Shown here: piece after piece, positions 15,569-24,493 of the stretch | How positions within the stretch are numbered: the first letter of the stretch is position 1 | Layout of the letters: every line of letters begins with the position of its first letter | NCBI RefSeq assembly: GCF_013114595.1 | Contig: NZ_VTXE01000024.1 | Coordinates: 1-64,000 of the forward strand | Length of the DNA stretch: 64,000 bases | From: Vibrio sp. 99-8-1 | GTDB lineage: Bacteria; Pseudomonadota; Gammaproteobacteria; Enterobacterales; Vibrionaceae | Direction of reading: 5' to 3' | Program-made: the position numbers and the translations under genes | Notes under the pieces: generated by a model | Told to the model about the DNA's origin: nothing | Database searches by the model: none | What the model saw: the letters and a program-made list of their open reading frames with translations, nothing else

Positions 15569-18391
15569 ATGCAACAAGCCTATCAAGACTTAATCAAAGC
15601 GCTTAAACGCACTATTGATGAGCAACGAATTATTACCGACCCTACACTTACTCTTGCCTATGGTACTGACGCGAGTTTTTATCGATTAGTCCCTAAACTT
15701 ATTTTGCAGCTCGATACGCTTGATGAAGTGGTATTTGCAGTAAAACAGTGTGCAGAGAGAAACATCCCGCTTACTTTTCGCGCGGCAGGAACCAGTTTAT
15801 CAGGGCAAGCCATTTCTGACTCAGTACTCATTACCTTAACGACCAACTGGCGCAATTATAAAGTGTTGAATGAAGGTGAGCAGATCTGGTTGCAGCCGGG
15901 GGTAATAGGCGCTGACGCTAACAAGTATCTTGCTCCTTATGGCCGAATGATAGGGCCAGATCCTGCATCCATTAACACCTGTAAAATTGGCGGTATAGCG
16001 GCCAATAATGCATCGGGCATGTGTTGTGGTACAGCCAAGAATAGTTATAAAACCCTCGCTGGAATGACGGTGGTTTTAGCCGACGGAACGGTATTAAATA
16101 CGCTTGATAAACAGAGTGTCGCAACCTTTAAGAAAACACATGCCACTTTGGTGTCAGACTTAACTCTCCTCGCGACAGAGTGTCAGAGCAATGAAGCGTT
16201 AGCGGATAAGATTCGCCATAAATATCGTTTAAAAAATACCACCGGTTACAGTTTAAACTCGCTGGTGGACTATGTTGATCCCATTGAGATTTTGCAGCAT
16301 TTATTGATTGGGTCTGAAGGAACACTGGGTTTTATTGCTGACATTACCTACAACACCGTTATTGACCATGCGGATAAAGCGTCTGGATTATTTGTTTTTG
16401 CTGATATAGAAACCACCTGTCTTGCTGTCAGTGAATTGAGCAAAACAGACGTGGCGGCTGTTGAGCTTATGGACAGTCGTTCGCTAGCCTCCGTGGCGGA
16501 TAAGCCGGGTATGCCAGCGTTTATTGCCGAACTGAGTGAGCAAGGTGATAAAGAGTCCGCCGCTATATTGGTCGAAATTCATGCTAAAAGTGCAGACGAG
16601 TTGCAGCAACAATCTCAACATTTGGTTGATATTATAAATCAGTTTTCGCCAACACAAATGGTCGAGTTTAGCCGCGATGCAGAAGTGTGTGCGCAACTGT
16701 GGGGGATTCGCAAAGGGCTGTTTCCTGCGGTGGGTGCAGTGAGAGAAACAGGTACAACCGTTATTATCGAAGACGTTGCTTTTCCGTTAGAGCAGCTAGC
16801 CCCGGCGGTACGTGAGTTACAAGAGCTGTTTATTCAATATGATTATCATGAAGCGATCATTTTTGGTCATGCTCTTGCGGGTAATTTGCATTTTGTCTTC
16901 ACTCAAGCATTTGACAGCGATAAAGAAGTGTCGCGTTACAGTGAGTTTATGGATGCGGTAGCTAAGCTGGTTGCTGTTGATTACCAAGGCTCTCTAAAAG
17001 CCGAACATGGTACAGGCCGTAACATGGCTCCTTATGTTGAGTTAGAGTGGGGCAAAGATGGCTACCAGTTAATGCAGAAGATCAAAAGAATTTTTGATAG
17101 TCAGGGCATTTTAAATCCCGGTGTTATTTTAAATGATGACCATCAATCTCATATTAACAACTTAAAAGAGATGCCTGCGGCAGACACATTAATTGATAAA
17201 TGTATTGAGTGTGGTTTTTGTGAACCCGTCTGTCCTTCACGAAACTTGTCACTTACTCCGCGACAAAGAAATACGGTCTTTCGAGAGATAAGCCGGTTAC
17301 GTCGCACAGATGAAGACCCAGCTAAACTGGCTGAAATGGAAAAGACATTTAGGTATCAAGGTGTGGATACCTGTGCGGCAACAGGTTTATGTGCCGATCG
17401 TTGTCCTGTTGGTATTAATACTGGCGACTTGATGCGTAAGTTGAGAGAAGATCATAGCGATAAGGCGAAAAGTATTGCTCGTTGGACATCGGAACATTTT
17501 GCCGGAATTACCAAAGTCACCAAACTTGGTTTGTCTGCAGCCAATGGTATGCATTCAGTCGTCGGTACTAAAAACATGCGAGCCATTACCAAGGCTGCTC
17601 ATAACTTATCAGGGAAGAAGTTGCCGTTATGGACGCCTCATTTACCAAGAGCGGCAAGAGATGTAGAACAGTTAGTTATTCGATCTGTTGGCAAAGAAAA
17701 AGTGGTTTACTTCCCTAGTTGTGCGTCACGTAACATGGGGACTGAAAAGAATGCTCTTGATGATCGCCCATTGGCGGAAGTGACCATCTCTTTGCTTGAG
17801 AAAGCGGGGTATGACGTTGTGCTTCCTGACGATGTGAATAGCCAGTGTTGTGGTATGCCATATAAGAGCAAAGGGTTTGTTGATACGGCAAACAGTAAAA
17901 TGGACAGCTTGCAGAGTGCGCTTTGGAAAGCATCGAACAATGGTCAATATCCTATTTTAATGGATACCAGCCCCTGCGCTAGCTTGAGTAAAGAGATGCT
18001 ACAAAACGATCTCGCTATTTATGAACCGTTTAAGTTTGTTGCGGAGTTTGTGCTGCCAAAACTGACCATAGTGCCACAAGAGCAGCCTGTTATGCTGCAT
18101 ATCACCTGTATATCACGAAGAAGTGGCTTGGCTGATATTATGCAAAAGGTTACCCAAGCGTGTGCTAAGCAGGTGATAATCCCAGAAGATATTCTGTGTT
18201 GTGGTTTTGCTGGTGACAAAGGATTTACTACCCCAGAGTTAAATGCATCAGCATTGTCGTCATTAAACAGTCAGGTTCCTGATAACTGTTCCGAAGGGTA
18301 CTCGAATAGCAGAACTTGTGAAATTGGCTTATCTGAACATAGTGGTATTGAATATCGTTCTATACTTTATTTAGTGGATAAAGTCAGTTAA
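15569..18391 (+). CDS. dld: FAD- and Fe-S-dependent D-lactate dehydrogenase (quinone-linked)
   Basis: 940 aa from the ATG at 15569, which has GGAG six bases upstream; the longer frame from 15515 lacks a good site. Domains in order: FAD-binding type-4 (AAGTSLSGQ about 72-80), FAD-linked oxidase C-terminal domain to about 510, a pair of 4Fe-4S motifs (CIECGFCEPVCP about 544 and CAATGLCADRCP about 601), and two CCG/cysteine-rich domains (CCGMPYKSKG about 760, CCGFAGDKGF about 877). This is the architecture of membrane-associated D-lactate dehydrogenases passing electrons to quinone. The neighbouring lactate permease 655 bases on supports the role. A terminator follows immediately, so the two are separate transcripts. 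Confidence 0.88.
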   Translation: MQQAYQDLIKALKRTIDEQRIITDPTLTLAYGTDASFYRLVPKLILQLDTLDEVVFAVKQCAERNIPLTFRAAGTSLSGQAISDSVLITLTTNWRNYKVLNEGEQIWLQPGVIGADANKYLAPYGRMIGPDPASINTCKIGGIAANNASGMCCGTAKNSYKTLAGMTVVLADGTVLNTLDKQSVATFKKTHATLVSDLTLLATECQSNEALADKIRHKYRLKNTTGYSLNSLVDYVDPIEILQHLLIGSEGTLGFIADITYNTVIDHADKASGLFVFADIETTCLAVSELSKTDVAAVELMDSRSLASVADKPGMPAFIAELSEQGDKESAAILVEIHAKSADELQQQSQHLVDIINQFSPTQMVEFSRDAEVCAQLWGIRKGLFPAVGAVRETGTTVIIEDVAFPLEQLAPAVRELQELFIQYDYHEAIIFGHALAGNLHFVFTQAFDSDKEVSRYSEFMDAVAKLVAVDYQGSLKAEHGTGRNMAPYVELEWGKDGYQLMQKIKRIFDSQGILNPGVILNDDHQSHINNLKEMPAADTLIDKCIECGFCEPVCPSRNLSLTPRQRNTVFREISRLRRTDEDPAKLAEMEKTFRYQGVDTCAATGLCADRCPVGINTGDLMRKLREDHSDKAKSIARWTSEHFAGITKVTKLGLSAANGMHSVVGTKNMRAITKAAHNLSGKKLPLWTPHLPRAARDVEQLVIRSVGKEKVVYFPSCASRNMGTEKNALDDRPLAEVTISLLEKAGYDVVLPDDVNSQCCGMPYKSKGFVDTANSKMDSLQSALWKASNNGQYPILMDTSPCASLSKEMLQNDLAIYEPFKFVAEFVLPKLTIVPQEQPVMLHITCISRRSGLADIMQKVTQACAKQVIIPEDILCCGFAGDKGFTTPELNASALSSLNSQVPDNCSEGYSNSRTCEIGLSEHSGIEYRSILYLVDKVS

Positions 18392-18417
18392 CTATAAAGA
18401 GTTAATTTTATTAAAAT

Positions 18418-18441
18418 GCGACCTAAACGGTCGCTTTTTTT
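18418..18441 (+). terminator. Rho-independent terminator of dld
   Basis: GCGACC/GGTCGC stem, 5-base loop and seven T. Confidence 0.93.
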
Positions 18442-19046
18442 ATGTGTATAAAATAGTGAATAATATTAATTATAGAATGTTAAATCTATTTACATTAATA
18501 ACAATTAATTAAAGTTGTTAATGTAAACATACCTAATAAGTATTAGTTTATAAATGTAATTACATAAAGTGCATTGTGTTTTAATTTTACATAAAATTGG
18601 GCTTTATATCGGTAAAACTACGTATTCTTGATAATTATGTTTGTAATTAAACAACATGACGTGTTTCCAAGTTAGAGCGTAATAGCAATAAATAGTGGTC
18701 AATTAGGGTGATTGGCGAAAATATGGCAGTTTTATTATGGCGGTTTTGGAAACTCACTGTGTCATATTGCCCTTGTCTTTTTTATGGATAAATAAAGGTT
18801 CTGTTGTAACTCTTTGTTTTTATGGGTTTAAAATTTTTAGTTATAATTGTTGAAAAATTTACCTCATTGTAAATCTCTGGTTAACATGATGGTTCGTTAA
18901 TATATGGGATGGAATTAATTATTGAGATAATTAAAATATATGTGAGCAACAAATATAGTTGTATTTAAATGACGAATAATAAAATTAATAGTTAAATTAA
19001 TTTCATATCCCTAAGAAATATAGAACGAATTATGGAGTAGTTCTGA
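18442..19046. promoter_or_regulatory. AT-rich regulatory region upstream of the lactate permease
   Basis: About 600 bases without a gene. Near its left end are the interrupted palindrome TTTACATTAA (18489-18498) / TTAATGTAAA (18518-18527), extended inward by ACAA/TTGT, then ATGTAAACAT (18521-18530) and the 12-bp palindrome ATGTAATTACAT (18554-18565). These are plausible operator sites for a lactate-responsive regulator, although they lie about 500 bases from the permease start. No RNA gene was recognised. Confidence 0.4.
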
Positions 19047-20633
19047 ATGTTAACCTTATTTATATCTGTAACACCTATTGTCATTCTTATATGGATGATG
19101 ACCAAGAAAAATGGCGTTCCATCTCATATTGCCTTACCAATCACTGCTTTAATGGTAGGCGTTCTTCAATACTTTTATTTTAAAACTGACCTTACCTTGA
19201 TCAGTGCCAATGTGGTAGCAGGCATGCTATCGGCGATCACTCCTATATCGATCGTAGCGGGTGCAATTTTAATAAACCGATTAACTTTTTTATCTGGCGC
19301 AGAAGCTGTTATTCGTCGTTGGTTAGAAGGTATTAGCCGTAACCAAGTCGCGCAATTGATGATCATTGGCTGGGCATTCGCCTTTATGATTGAAGGTGCC
19401 TCTGGATTCGGTACTCCTGCTGCAATTGCTGCTCCCATTCTTGTCGGACTTGGTTTCCCTCCTTTAAAAGTGGCAATGCTCGCATTAGTGATGAACTCGG
19501 TACCTGTTTCATTTGGCGCCGTTGGTACACCAACATGGTTTGGTTTCTCTAACTTAGGTTTGGATAATGCTACGTTATTAGAAGCGGGTCAGGTGAGTGC
19601 ACTGATCCATATGGTCGCTGCTTTTGTTGTTCCTCCGATGGCTCTTCGCTTTGTGGTTGGCTGGGGCGAAATCAAACGTAACTATCTATTCGTATTATTG
19701 AGCACGTTATCTTGTACGATACCTTATTTCTTAATTGCTCAGTGGAATTTTGAGTTCCCAGCGTTGGTTGGTGGGGCTATAGGCTTGATACTGTCGGTTA
19801 TCATTGCTAAAGCGGGCTTTGGTCTTGCTAAAGTTCACGAAAGTGCAGAAGACCAAAAAAGAGTACCCGTTACCTTTGGTGAAGTGATGAAAGCGATGAC
19901 ACCAACGTTGTTGCTGATCTTTATCTTAATCGTTACACGTATTAAGCAGTTCGGCATTAAAGCAATGCTGGTTGATAACACGGAAGTTCTGAGTATTTCA
20001 TTAGGTCCTTTGGGGGAGTTTAGTGTTAGCCAGGCATTAATATTGAAACTGAGCCAAATCTTAGGCACAGACGTTTCATGGGCGTACAAAACTCTTTATG
20101 TTCCAGCCTTGATTCCATTCCTATTGGTTGCACTTATCTCCATTCCTATCTTTAAACTAGAAGGTAAAGTTGTAAAGCAGATGTTTGCTGAGACAGGCAG
20201 TCGAATCAAAATGCCATTTGTTGCGCTTGTTGGTGCACTGATCATGGTTAAACTGATGATGACCGGAGATAGCAATTCACCCATTATGGTAACGGGTACG
20301 GCCTTTTCTGACTTAATGGGAACCAGTTGGCAATATGTCGCGGCTTATCTTGGAGCGCTAGGTGCATTTTTCTCAGGTTCGGCAACGGTATCTAACTTAA
20401 CCTTCGGCGCGATTCAGCAAACTATTGCGATTAACACCGGGTTGTCACAAACAACGATCTTAGGCTTACAGTCGGTAGGCGGAGCAATGGGTAATATGGT
20501 GTGTATCAACAACATTATCGCTGTATCAACCATTCTAGGTATCGCTAACCAAGAAGGGTATATTATCAAGAAAACAGTTGTACCAATGGTGGTGTACGGT
20601 ATTGTCGCCGCGGTAGTGAGTACCTTCTTGTAA
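19047..20633 (+). CDS. lldP: Lactate permease (LctP/LldP family)
   Basis: A 528-aa polytopic inner membrane protein, slightly shorter than the usual 550 or so. The motifs MIEGASGFGTPAAIAAPILV (about 114-133), GTPTWFGFSN and the C-terminal LQSVGGAMGNMVCINNIIAV are diagnostic of the LctP lactate/proton symporter family. GGAG is nine bases before the ATG. Paired with the dehydrogenase upstream, it would import lactate (or glycolate) as a respiratory substrate. A strong terminator follows. Confidence 0.93.
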   Translation: MLTLFISVTPIVILIWMMTKKNGVPSHIALPITALMVGVLQYFYFKTDLTLISANVVAGMLSAITPISIVAGAILINRLTFLSGAEAVIRRWLEGISRNQVAQLMIIGWAFAFMIEGASGFGTPAAIAAPILVGLGFPPLKVAMLALVMNSVPVSFGAVGTPTWFGFSNLGLDNATLLEAGQVSALIHMVAAFVVPPMALRFVVGWGEIKRNYLFVLLSTLSCTIPYFLIAQWNFEFPALVGGAIGLILSVIIAKAGFGLAKVHESAEDQKRVPVTFGEVMKAMTPTLLLIFILIVTRIKQFGIKAMLVDNTEVLSISLGPLGEFSVSQALILKLSQILGTDVSWAYKTLYVPALIPFLLVALISIPIFKLEGKVVKQMFAETGSRIKMPFVALVGALIMVKLMMTGDSNSPIMVTGTAFSDLMGTSWQYVAAYLGALGAFFSGSATVSNLTFGAIQQTIAINTGLSQTTILGLQSVGGAMGNMVCINNIIAVSTILGIANQEGYIIKKTVVPMVVYGIVAAVVSTFL

Positions 20634-20693
20634 TGTAGAGCGCTATAAAAAATTAATAAAGCAGTATTACTATCTCCAGAACACTGCTACTTT

Positions 20694-20723
20694 AAAGCCC
20701 GATTCACTTTGTGTTCGGGCTTT
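20694..20723 (+). terminator. Terminator of the lactate permease gene
   Basis: AAAGCCCGA / TCGGGCTTT stem with a 12-base loop. The T-rich end is interrupted by one G. Confidence 0.85.
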
Positions 20724-20849
20724 GTTTATGGTTAACCTCAACTCACTCCATAAATGTTTAATCGTTTTATACGCCTGTGCCCTCAAGGTGTGGCATCCCT
20801 CTCAAGCTTATCTATAGAATCAATAGCATTGTTTTGTTCGTGACTTAGG

Positions 20850-21752
20850 TTAGAACATATTCGTTTGACGGTTATAGCAGTGATAAACATGCTCAATGAA
20901 AAGCTTGGTTTTAACCGGTAAGTGCTTGGTATAGGGGTATACGGCATAAATACCTAGCTGTTTACCAACTTGTTCTGGCAAAACTTCAATTAGCTGTTTT
21001 GACTGTAACTCATTGTAAACTAGAACTTTCGGTACGTAGACCAACCCTTGTCCCAATAAAGCCGCACTTTTTAGCGCTGAGGCATTATTGGTGCAAAAAT
21101 TGCCTGACACATTGATAGTAAATGGTGCATCTTCCCCTTTAATTAACCAATCAAATGCCCCGGTCTCTTGGAAAGAGTAGCCAAGACAGTTGTGGTCGAT
21201 CAGTTGCTGATAATGGGTTGGAATGGTGTTTTTTTCAAAATAGCTTGGAGCACCACAGATAATCCAATTTACATCCACAAGTCGCCGGGCAATGAAGCTA
21301 GAGTCTGGCAGGACACCGGTTCTGATGGCGAGATCGTACCCTTCGGCAAGGATATCGACAAATCGATTATCCAAGTCCATTTGGATATTGATATCCGGAT
21401 ACATCTCGCTAAATTCCGCAATAGCTTGAGGCAAAATAAGTTCACCAGAGATGGTTGGAACCGTGATTTTTATATTGCCAGATAAACGCTCACCAAGACC
21501 GTTAAGTTCATCTTCGGCATTGATGACCGATAAGTATATTTCACGAGCGTGACGATGGAAGATTTCACCTGCTTCAGTAAGTGTAAGCTTGCGGGTAGTT
21601 CGGTAGAGAAGCTGAACGCCTAGATCTTGTTCAAGCCTTGTAATTCGCTTGCTCACCACGGACTTAGTTAGCCCGACTTGTTCGGCGGCTTTGCTAAATG
21701 AGCCTTGCTCAATTAACTGGTAAAAAATAATAAAGTCGTCAGTATTTCGCAT
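20850..21752 (-). CDS. LysR-family transcriptional regulator (CrgA-like)
   Basis: A 300-aa LysR protein. The helix-turn-helix (IIFYQLIEQGSFSKAAEQVG, LTKSVVSKRITRLEQDLGVQ, about 7-47) is followed by a full substrate-binding domain (NIQMDLDNRFVDILAEGYDL, typical of the CrgA/AaeR branch). It is convergent with the lactate permease and upstream of nothing in the window. Its target is unclear: lactate genes on one side or yjjW on the other. Both LysR proteins of this window belong to different branches. Confidence 0.92.
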   Translation of the reverse strand: MRNTDDFIIFYQLIEQGSFSKAAEQVGLTKSVVSKRITRLEQDLGVQLLYRTTRKLTLTEAGEIFHRHAREIYLSVINAEDELNGLGERLSGNIKITVPTISGELILPQAIAEFSEMYPDINIQMDLDNRFVDILAEGYDLAIRTGVLPDSSFIARRLVDVNWIICGAPSYFEKNTIPTHYQQLIDHNCLGYSFQETGAFDWLIKGEDAPFTINVSGNFCTNNASALKSAALLGQGLVYVPKVLVYNELQSKQLIEVLPEQVGKQLGIYAVYPYTKHLPVKTKLFIEHVYHCYNRQTNMF

Positions 21753-21875
21753 AATTGGTTTATTTTAAGAAACAATATTTTAATTGGTTGCAATAAGTTT
21801 AGCTTAAATGAGAAGGAAATGAAGGCGGAGTGCAGGATAACCTCGGAGAGTTCAAGTTGTGTTGGCAAGTACAGC

Positions 21876-22742
21876 TTACAAATAGACGTTTGGAAGAATA
21901 AGGTTATTGACGCCGCGTTGTTCAAGCTGCGCAGCGAACTGTTTAACGCTTTCTTCACTGCATGACGGCCACTGCTCAGCTTCTCCTGTTACGCCGTGTT
22001 GTTGAAAAGCGTTAATTTTTATTCTTACATCAGCTCCTCGTTTTGTAAGAAACTGAGCTAGGGCATCGACTTCGGTCTGCAGATCGGTTTGGTTTGGGAT
22101 AAGCAGTAATCTTACTTCGTACAGTTTGTGGTTCTGTTCTAATAACTGAATGGTTTGAATCACTTTGCTATTTTCGCGATTGGTCAGTCGTAAATGTGTC
22201 TCTTTTTGCCACGCTTTAAGATCAATCATTGCGCCGTCGATTACTGGAAGCAGTTTTTGCCAGCCATGACGGCTAAGAGAACCATTGCTGTCCACCATGC
22301 AAGTTAAATGTTGGGTTGAGACGTCTTGCTTGAGTGCAGTAAACAGCGCCACAATGAAGGGAAGCTGAAGGGTGGCTTCGCCGCCAGTGACGGTGATACC
22401 AGATAAAAATGGGCTGTGTGTACGGATAAGCGCCATCATCTCATCAACAGAGTACTGCTTGGTTTTTGGTGTTGAGTTGCGAGGACATACTTCGATACAC
22501 GCGTCGCATTCGGTACACAGTGAGGCCTGCCAGTGTACTTGCTGTCCATGCATCGACAGCGCCTTTTCTGGGCAAACTGCCACACACTCGGCGCAATGAT
22601 CGCAGAGATTAATCGTGTGTGGATTGTGACAGTTTAAGCAATTGAAATTGCAGCCTTGCAGAAAGATAACGAGCCTGTTTCCAGGCCCATCAACGCAAGA
22701 GAAAGTCAGAATTTTACTGACTGTAGCTTGGATCTTGCTCAT
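21876..22742 (-). CDS. yjjW: YjjW glycyl-radical-enzyme activase (radical SAM)
   Basis: 288 aa. The radical-SAM cluster motif is CNFNCLNC (Cys31, 35, 38). Two ferredoxin-type 4Fe-4S motifs follow (Cys47-50-53-57 and Cys76-79-82-86), then VTGGEATLQ for SAM binding. This is the arrangement of glycyl-radical activating enzymes of the YjjW group. It generates the glycyl radical in the partner YjjI, whose reading frame ends inside the start of this gene (29-base overlap), so the pair is translationally coupled. The reaction of the YjjI/YjjW system is not established. Confidence 0.93.
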   Translation of the reverse strand: MSKIQATVSKILTFSCVDGPGNRLVIFLQGCNFNCLNCHNPHTINLCDHCAECVAVCPEKALSMHGQQVHWQASLCTECDACIEVCPRNSTPKTKQYSVDEMMALIRTHSPFLSGITVTGGEATLQLPFIVALFTALKQDVSTQHLTCMVDSNGSLSRHGWQKLLPVIDGAMIDLKAWQKETHLRLTNRENSKVIQTIQLLEQNHKLYEVRLLLIPNQTDLQTEVDALAQFLTKRGADVRIKINAFQQHGVTGEAEQWPSCSEESVKQFAAQLEQRGVNNLILPNVYL

Positions 22743-24243
22743 GACTTACGACACGCGGTTTGCGATTAAGGATATTGGTGTTTTCAGCCGCTTCGGCTCC
22801 GAGTCCAGTGGTATTGGTTCTTGAACCTTGCTGTGAGAATTTGGCGATATCTGACAGTTTGATCATATACCCAGTCACGCGAACTAGGTCGTTGGATGCC
22901 ACGTTAGCGGTGAACTCTCTGAAGCCGATTGAAAGAGCGCCTTTGGCAAGTTGGAACATCGCCTGTGGGTTGTCTTTTACCGTTTCATCTATAGTAAGAA
23001 TGTCACTAATACCGGATGAGTAATACTGGTGATGAGCCGCTAGCGCCTGAATATGGCTAACTGGATCGGGTTCATCTCCGTATGGAATACGGACACCGGG
23101 AGTCACCTCTTTATCTAAGCTAATTCCGCCTTGGGCGTGCAATAGAGCTCGGCCATGCCAGCCGTAACTTACCGGGGTATTTTTAACTATTGAATCCAGT
23201 TTGGCTGAGATTGAGTGACCTAACTGGTTCGCTTCAGAATCTACGCCGTATCGACCTTCTTTATTTGATTTCTGCTGCAAAATATTGACAGTTTCCGCCA
23301 TGCCGTAAATACCAAACATCGGCGCGAAGCGATCTTCATAGATCAGTTCTTCTTCTACTAAGAAGCTGTTAAAGAAGTGAGACTCACCGTGTAAAAATGA
23401 TGTTCTAGCCTCAATAAGTTCGAACATTAATTGGCAGTAATGAGGCAAGGTTTCACTCATGAAGTGCTGCGTATTGTCGGTGCGGTTTGCCACTTCCTTC
23501 AAGTTGAGTCGTACTAAGGTGTTGGCGCCGCCAGCGAGTGGTAAAGAGTTGTAGCAACTAACAATAGCAAAACCTGTATCGTCATAGGTTTGAGCATGAA
23601 TTGGATAGTTGGCAATATGTGGCTTGCTGCACTCACAAATGCAGTTCGCGGCTAGTTGCAATAAGTCATCTGGCGTTTGTTGCGGGTCGTGCATAAAAGT
23701 CAGATTTGGAGCGATCTGTTTTAACTCTGCGTCCACCTTTAAAATTGTGCGGCATACGATATTGTCTGTCGGACCAATATTGGCATGCATAAAGGCATCT
23801 GGAAGCGTTCTATCAAGCATGATCCAAAACAGTTTAAGCTTCTGATATAGAGTTTCTTCATCAACATCTTTTACATAAGGAAGCAGTACTTCATCTAACT
23901 GGCCAATATAGACAGGGATGTTGGTTACTGATGGTACATGATGATACAAAATGGTTAGCGCATTGATGGCTTCATCTAGGTTAGTCGCAGGTTCTAGTTC
24001 AAGGTATTTAGACCCTTGTTTAAGAAACTTAGCGTAATCCGGCAGAACATATCTTGGTTTGAATGGTGCGTGCCCTTCAAAAATGTCACAGATTACCCCT
24101 TGCTCCATTGCTTGTTTTAGCTCATCTGAAATTGATGGATAAGGGATAGCCGCATCTGCCTCCAACGATAAGTAGTTACTCTTCTGTTTTGGAGATAGGT
24201 GAGGGTCGGTGGCAATGTTACGAAATGTTTGTTCTAAGCTCAT
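22714..24243 (-). CDS. yjjI: YjjI-family glycyl radical enzyme
   Basis: 509 aa from the ATG at 24243 (MSLEQTFRNIATDPHLSPKQ); the longer frame to 24516 crosses a structured leader and is not used. The C-terminal glycyl-radical motif VRVTGYMIKL puts the radical glycine near residue 458, and SCYNSLPLAGGANTL is a probable active-site cysteine loop. Proteins of this family are oxygen-sensitive and expected under anaerobic conditions; the substrate is unknown. Length agrees with the E. coli protein (about 516). Leader structure suggests attenuation. Confidence 0.92.
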   Translation of the reverse strand: MSLEQTFRNIATDPHLSPKQKSNYLSLEADAAIPYPSISDELKQAMEQGVICDIFEGHAPFKPRYVLPDYAKFLKQGSKYLELEPATNLDEAINALTILYHHVPSVTNIPVYIGQLDEVLLPYVKDVDEETLYQKLKLFWIMLDRTLPDAFMHANIGPTDNIVCRTILKVDAELKQIAPNLTFMHDPQQTPDDLLQLAANCICECSKPHIANYPIHAQTYDDTGFAIVSCYNSLPLAGGANTLVRLNLKEVANRTDNTQHFMSETLPHYCQLMFELIEARTSFLHGESHFFNSFLVEEELIYEDRFAPMFGIYGMAETVNILQQKSNKEGRYGVDSEANQLGHSISAKLDSIVKNTPVSYGWHGRALLHAQGGISLDKEVTPGVRIPYGDEPDPVSHIQALAAHHQYYSSGISDILTIDETVKDNPQAMFQLAKGALSIGFREFTANVASNDLVRVTGYMIKLSDIAKFSQQGSRTNTTGLGAEAAENTNILNRKPRVVSHEQDPSYSQ

Positions 24244-24430
24244 AGTTGAAGACTCGCTGATGATTCTAGCCACTACTTTAGTACGGTATTGGATAAGGAA
24301 AAAGAAAAATAGGCCACTTAATCGGTTTCGGTGGCAGAAATTTGAGGTTTGGCACTGACATTGGTGAATGTTGCACCAATCTCGCCATCTCATTCGCTCT
24401 CTACGAGGGGTTGTGAAAGGGGTTATCGTC
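24244..24430 (-). promoter_or_regulatory. Structured leader upstream of yjjI
   Basis: On the minus strand the leader contains ATTGGTG-N7-CACCAAT (24360-24380, perfect 7-bp arms), then GCCAC-N13-GTGGC (24313-24335), directly followed by the U-rich run CUAUUUUUCUUUUUCC. The second element is terminator-like and lies about 70 bases before the start codon, so it looks like an attenuator or riboregulator. No known riboswitch consensus was recognised. Confidence 0.45.
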
Positions 24431-24438
24431 TTGCAAAA

Positions 24439-24468
24439 GACCCAGTTAATTTCTAGAGTAACTGGGTC
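24439..24468 (-). terminator. Terminator of the aer-like gene
   Basis: GACCCAGTTA / TAACTGGGTC, perfect 10-bp stem with a 10-base loop, and T runs on both sides. It is bidirectional, and ends the chemoreceptor gene transcribed leftward. Confidence 0.88.
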
Positions 24469-24493
24469 TTCATTTTTTGCTCTGTAAATGAGT

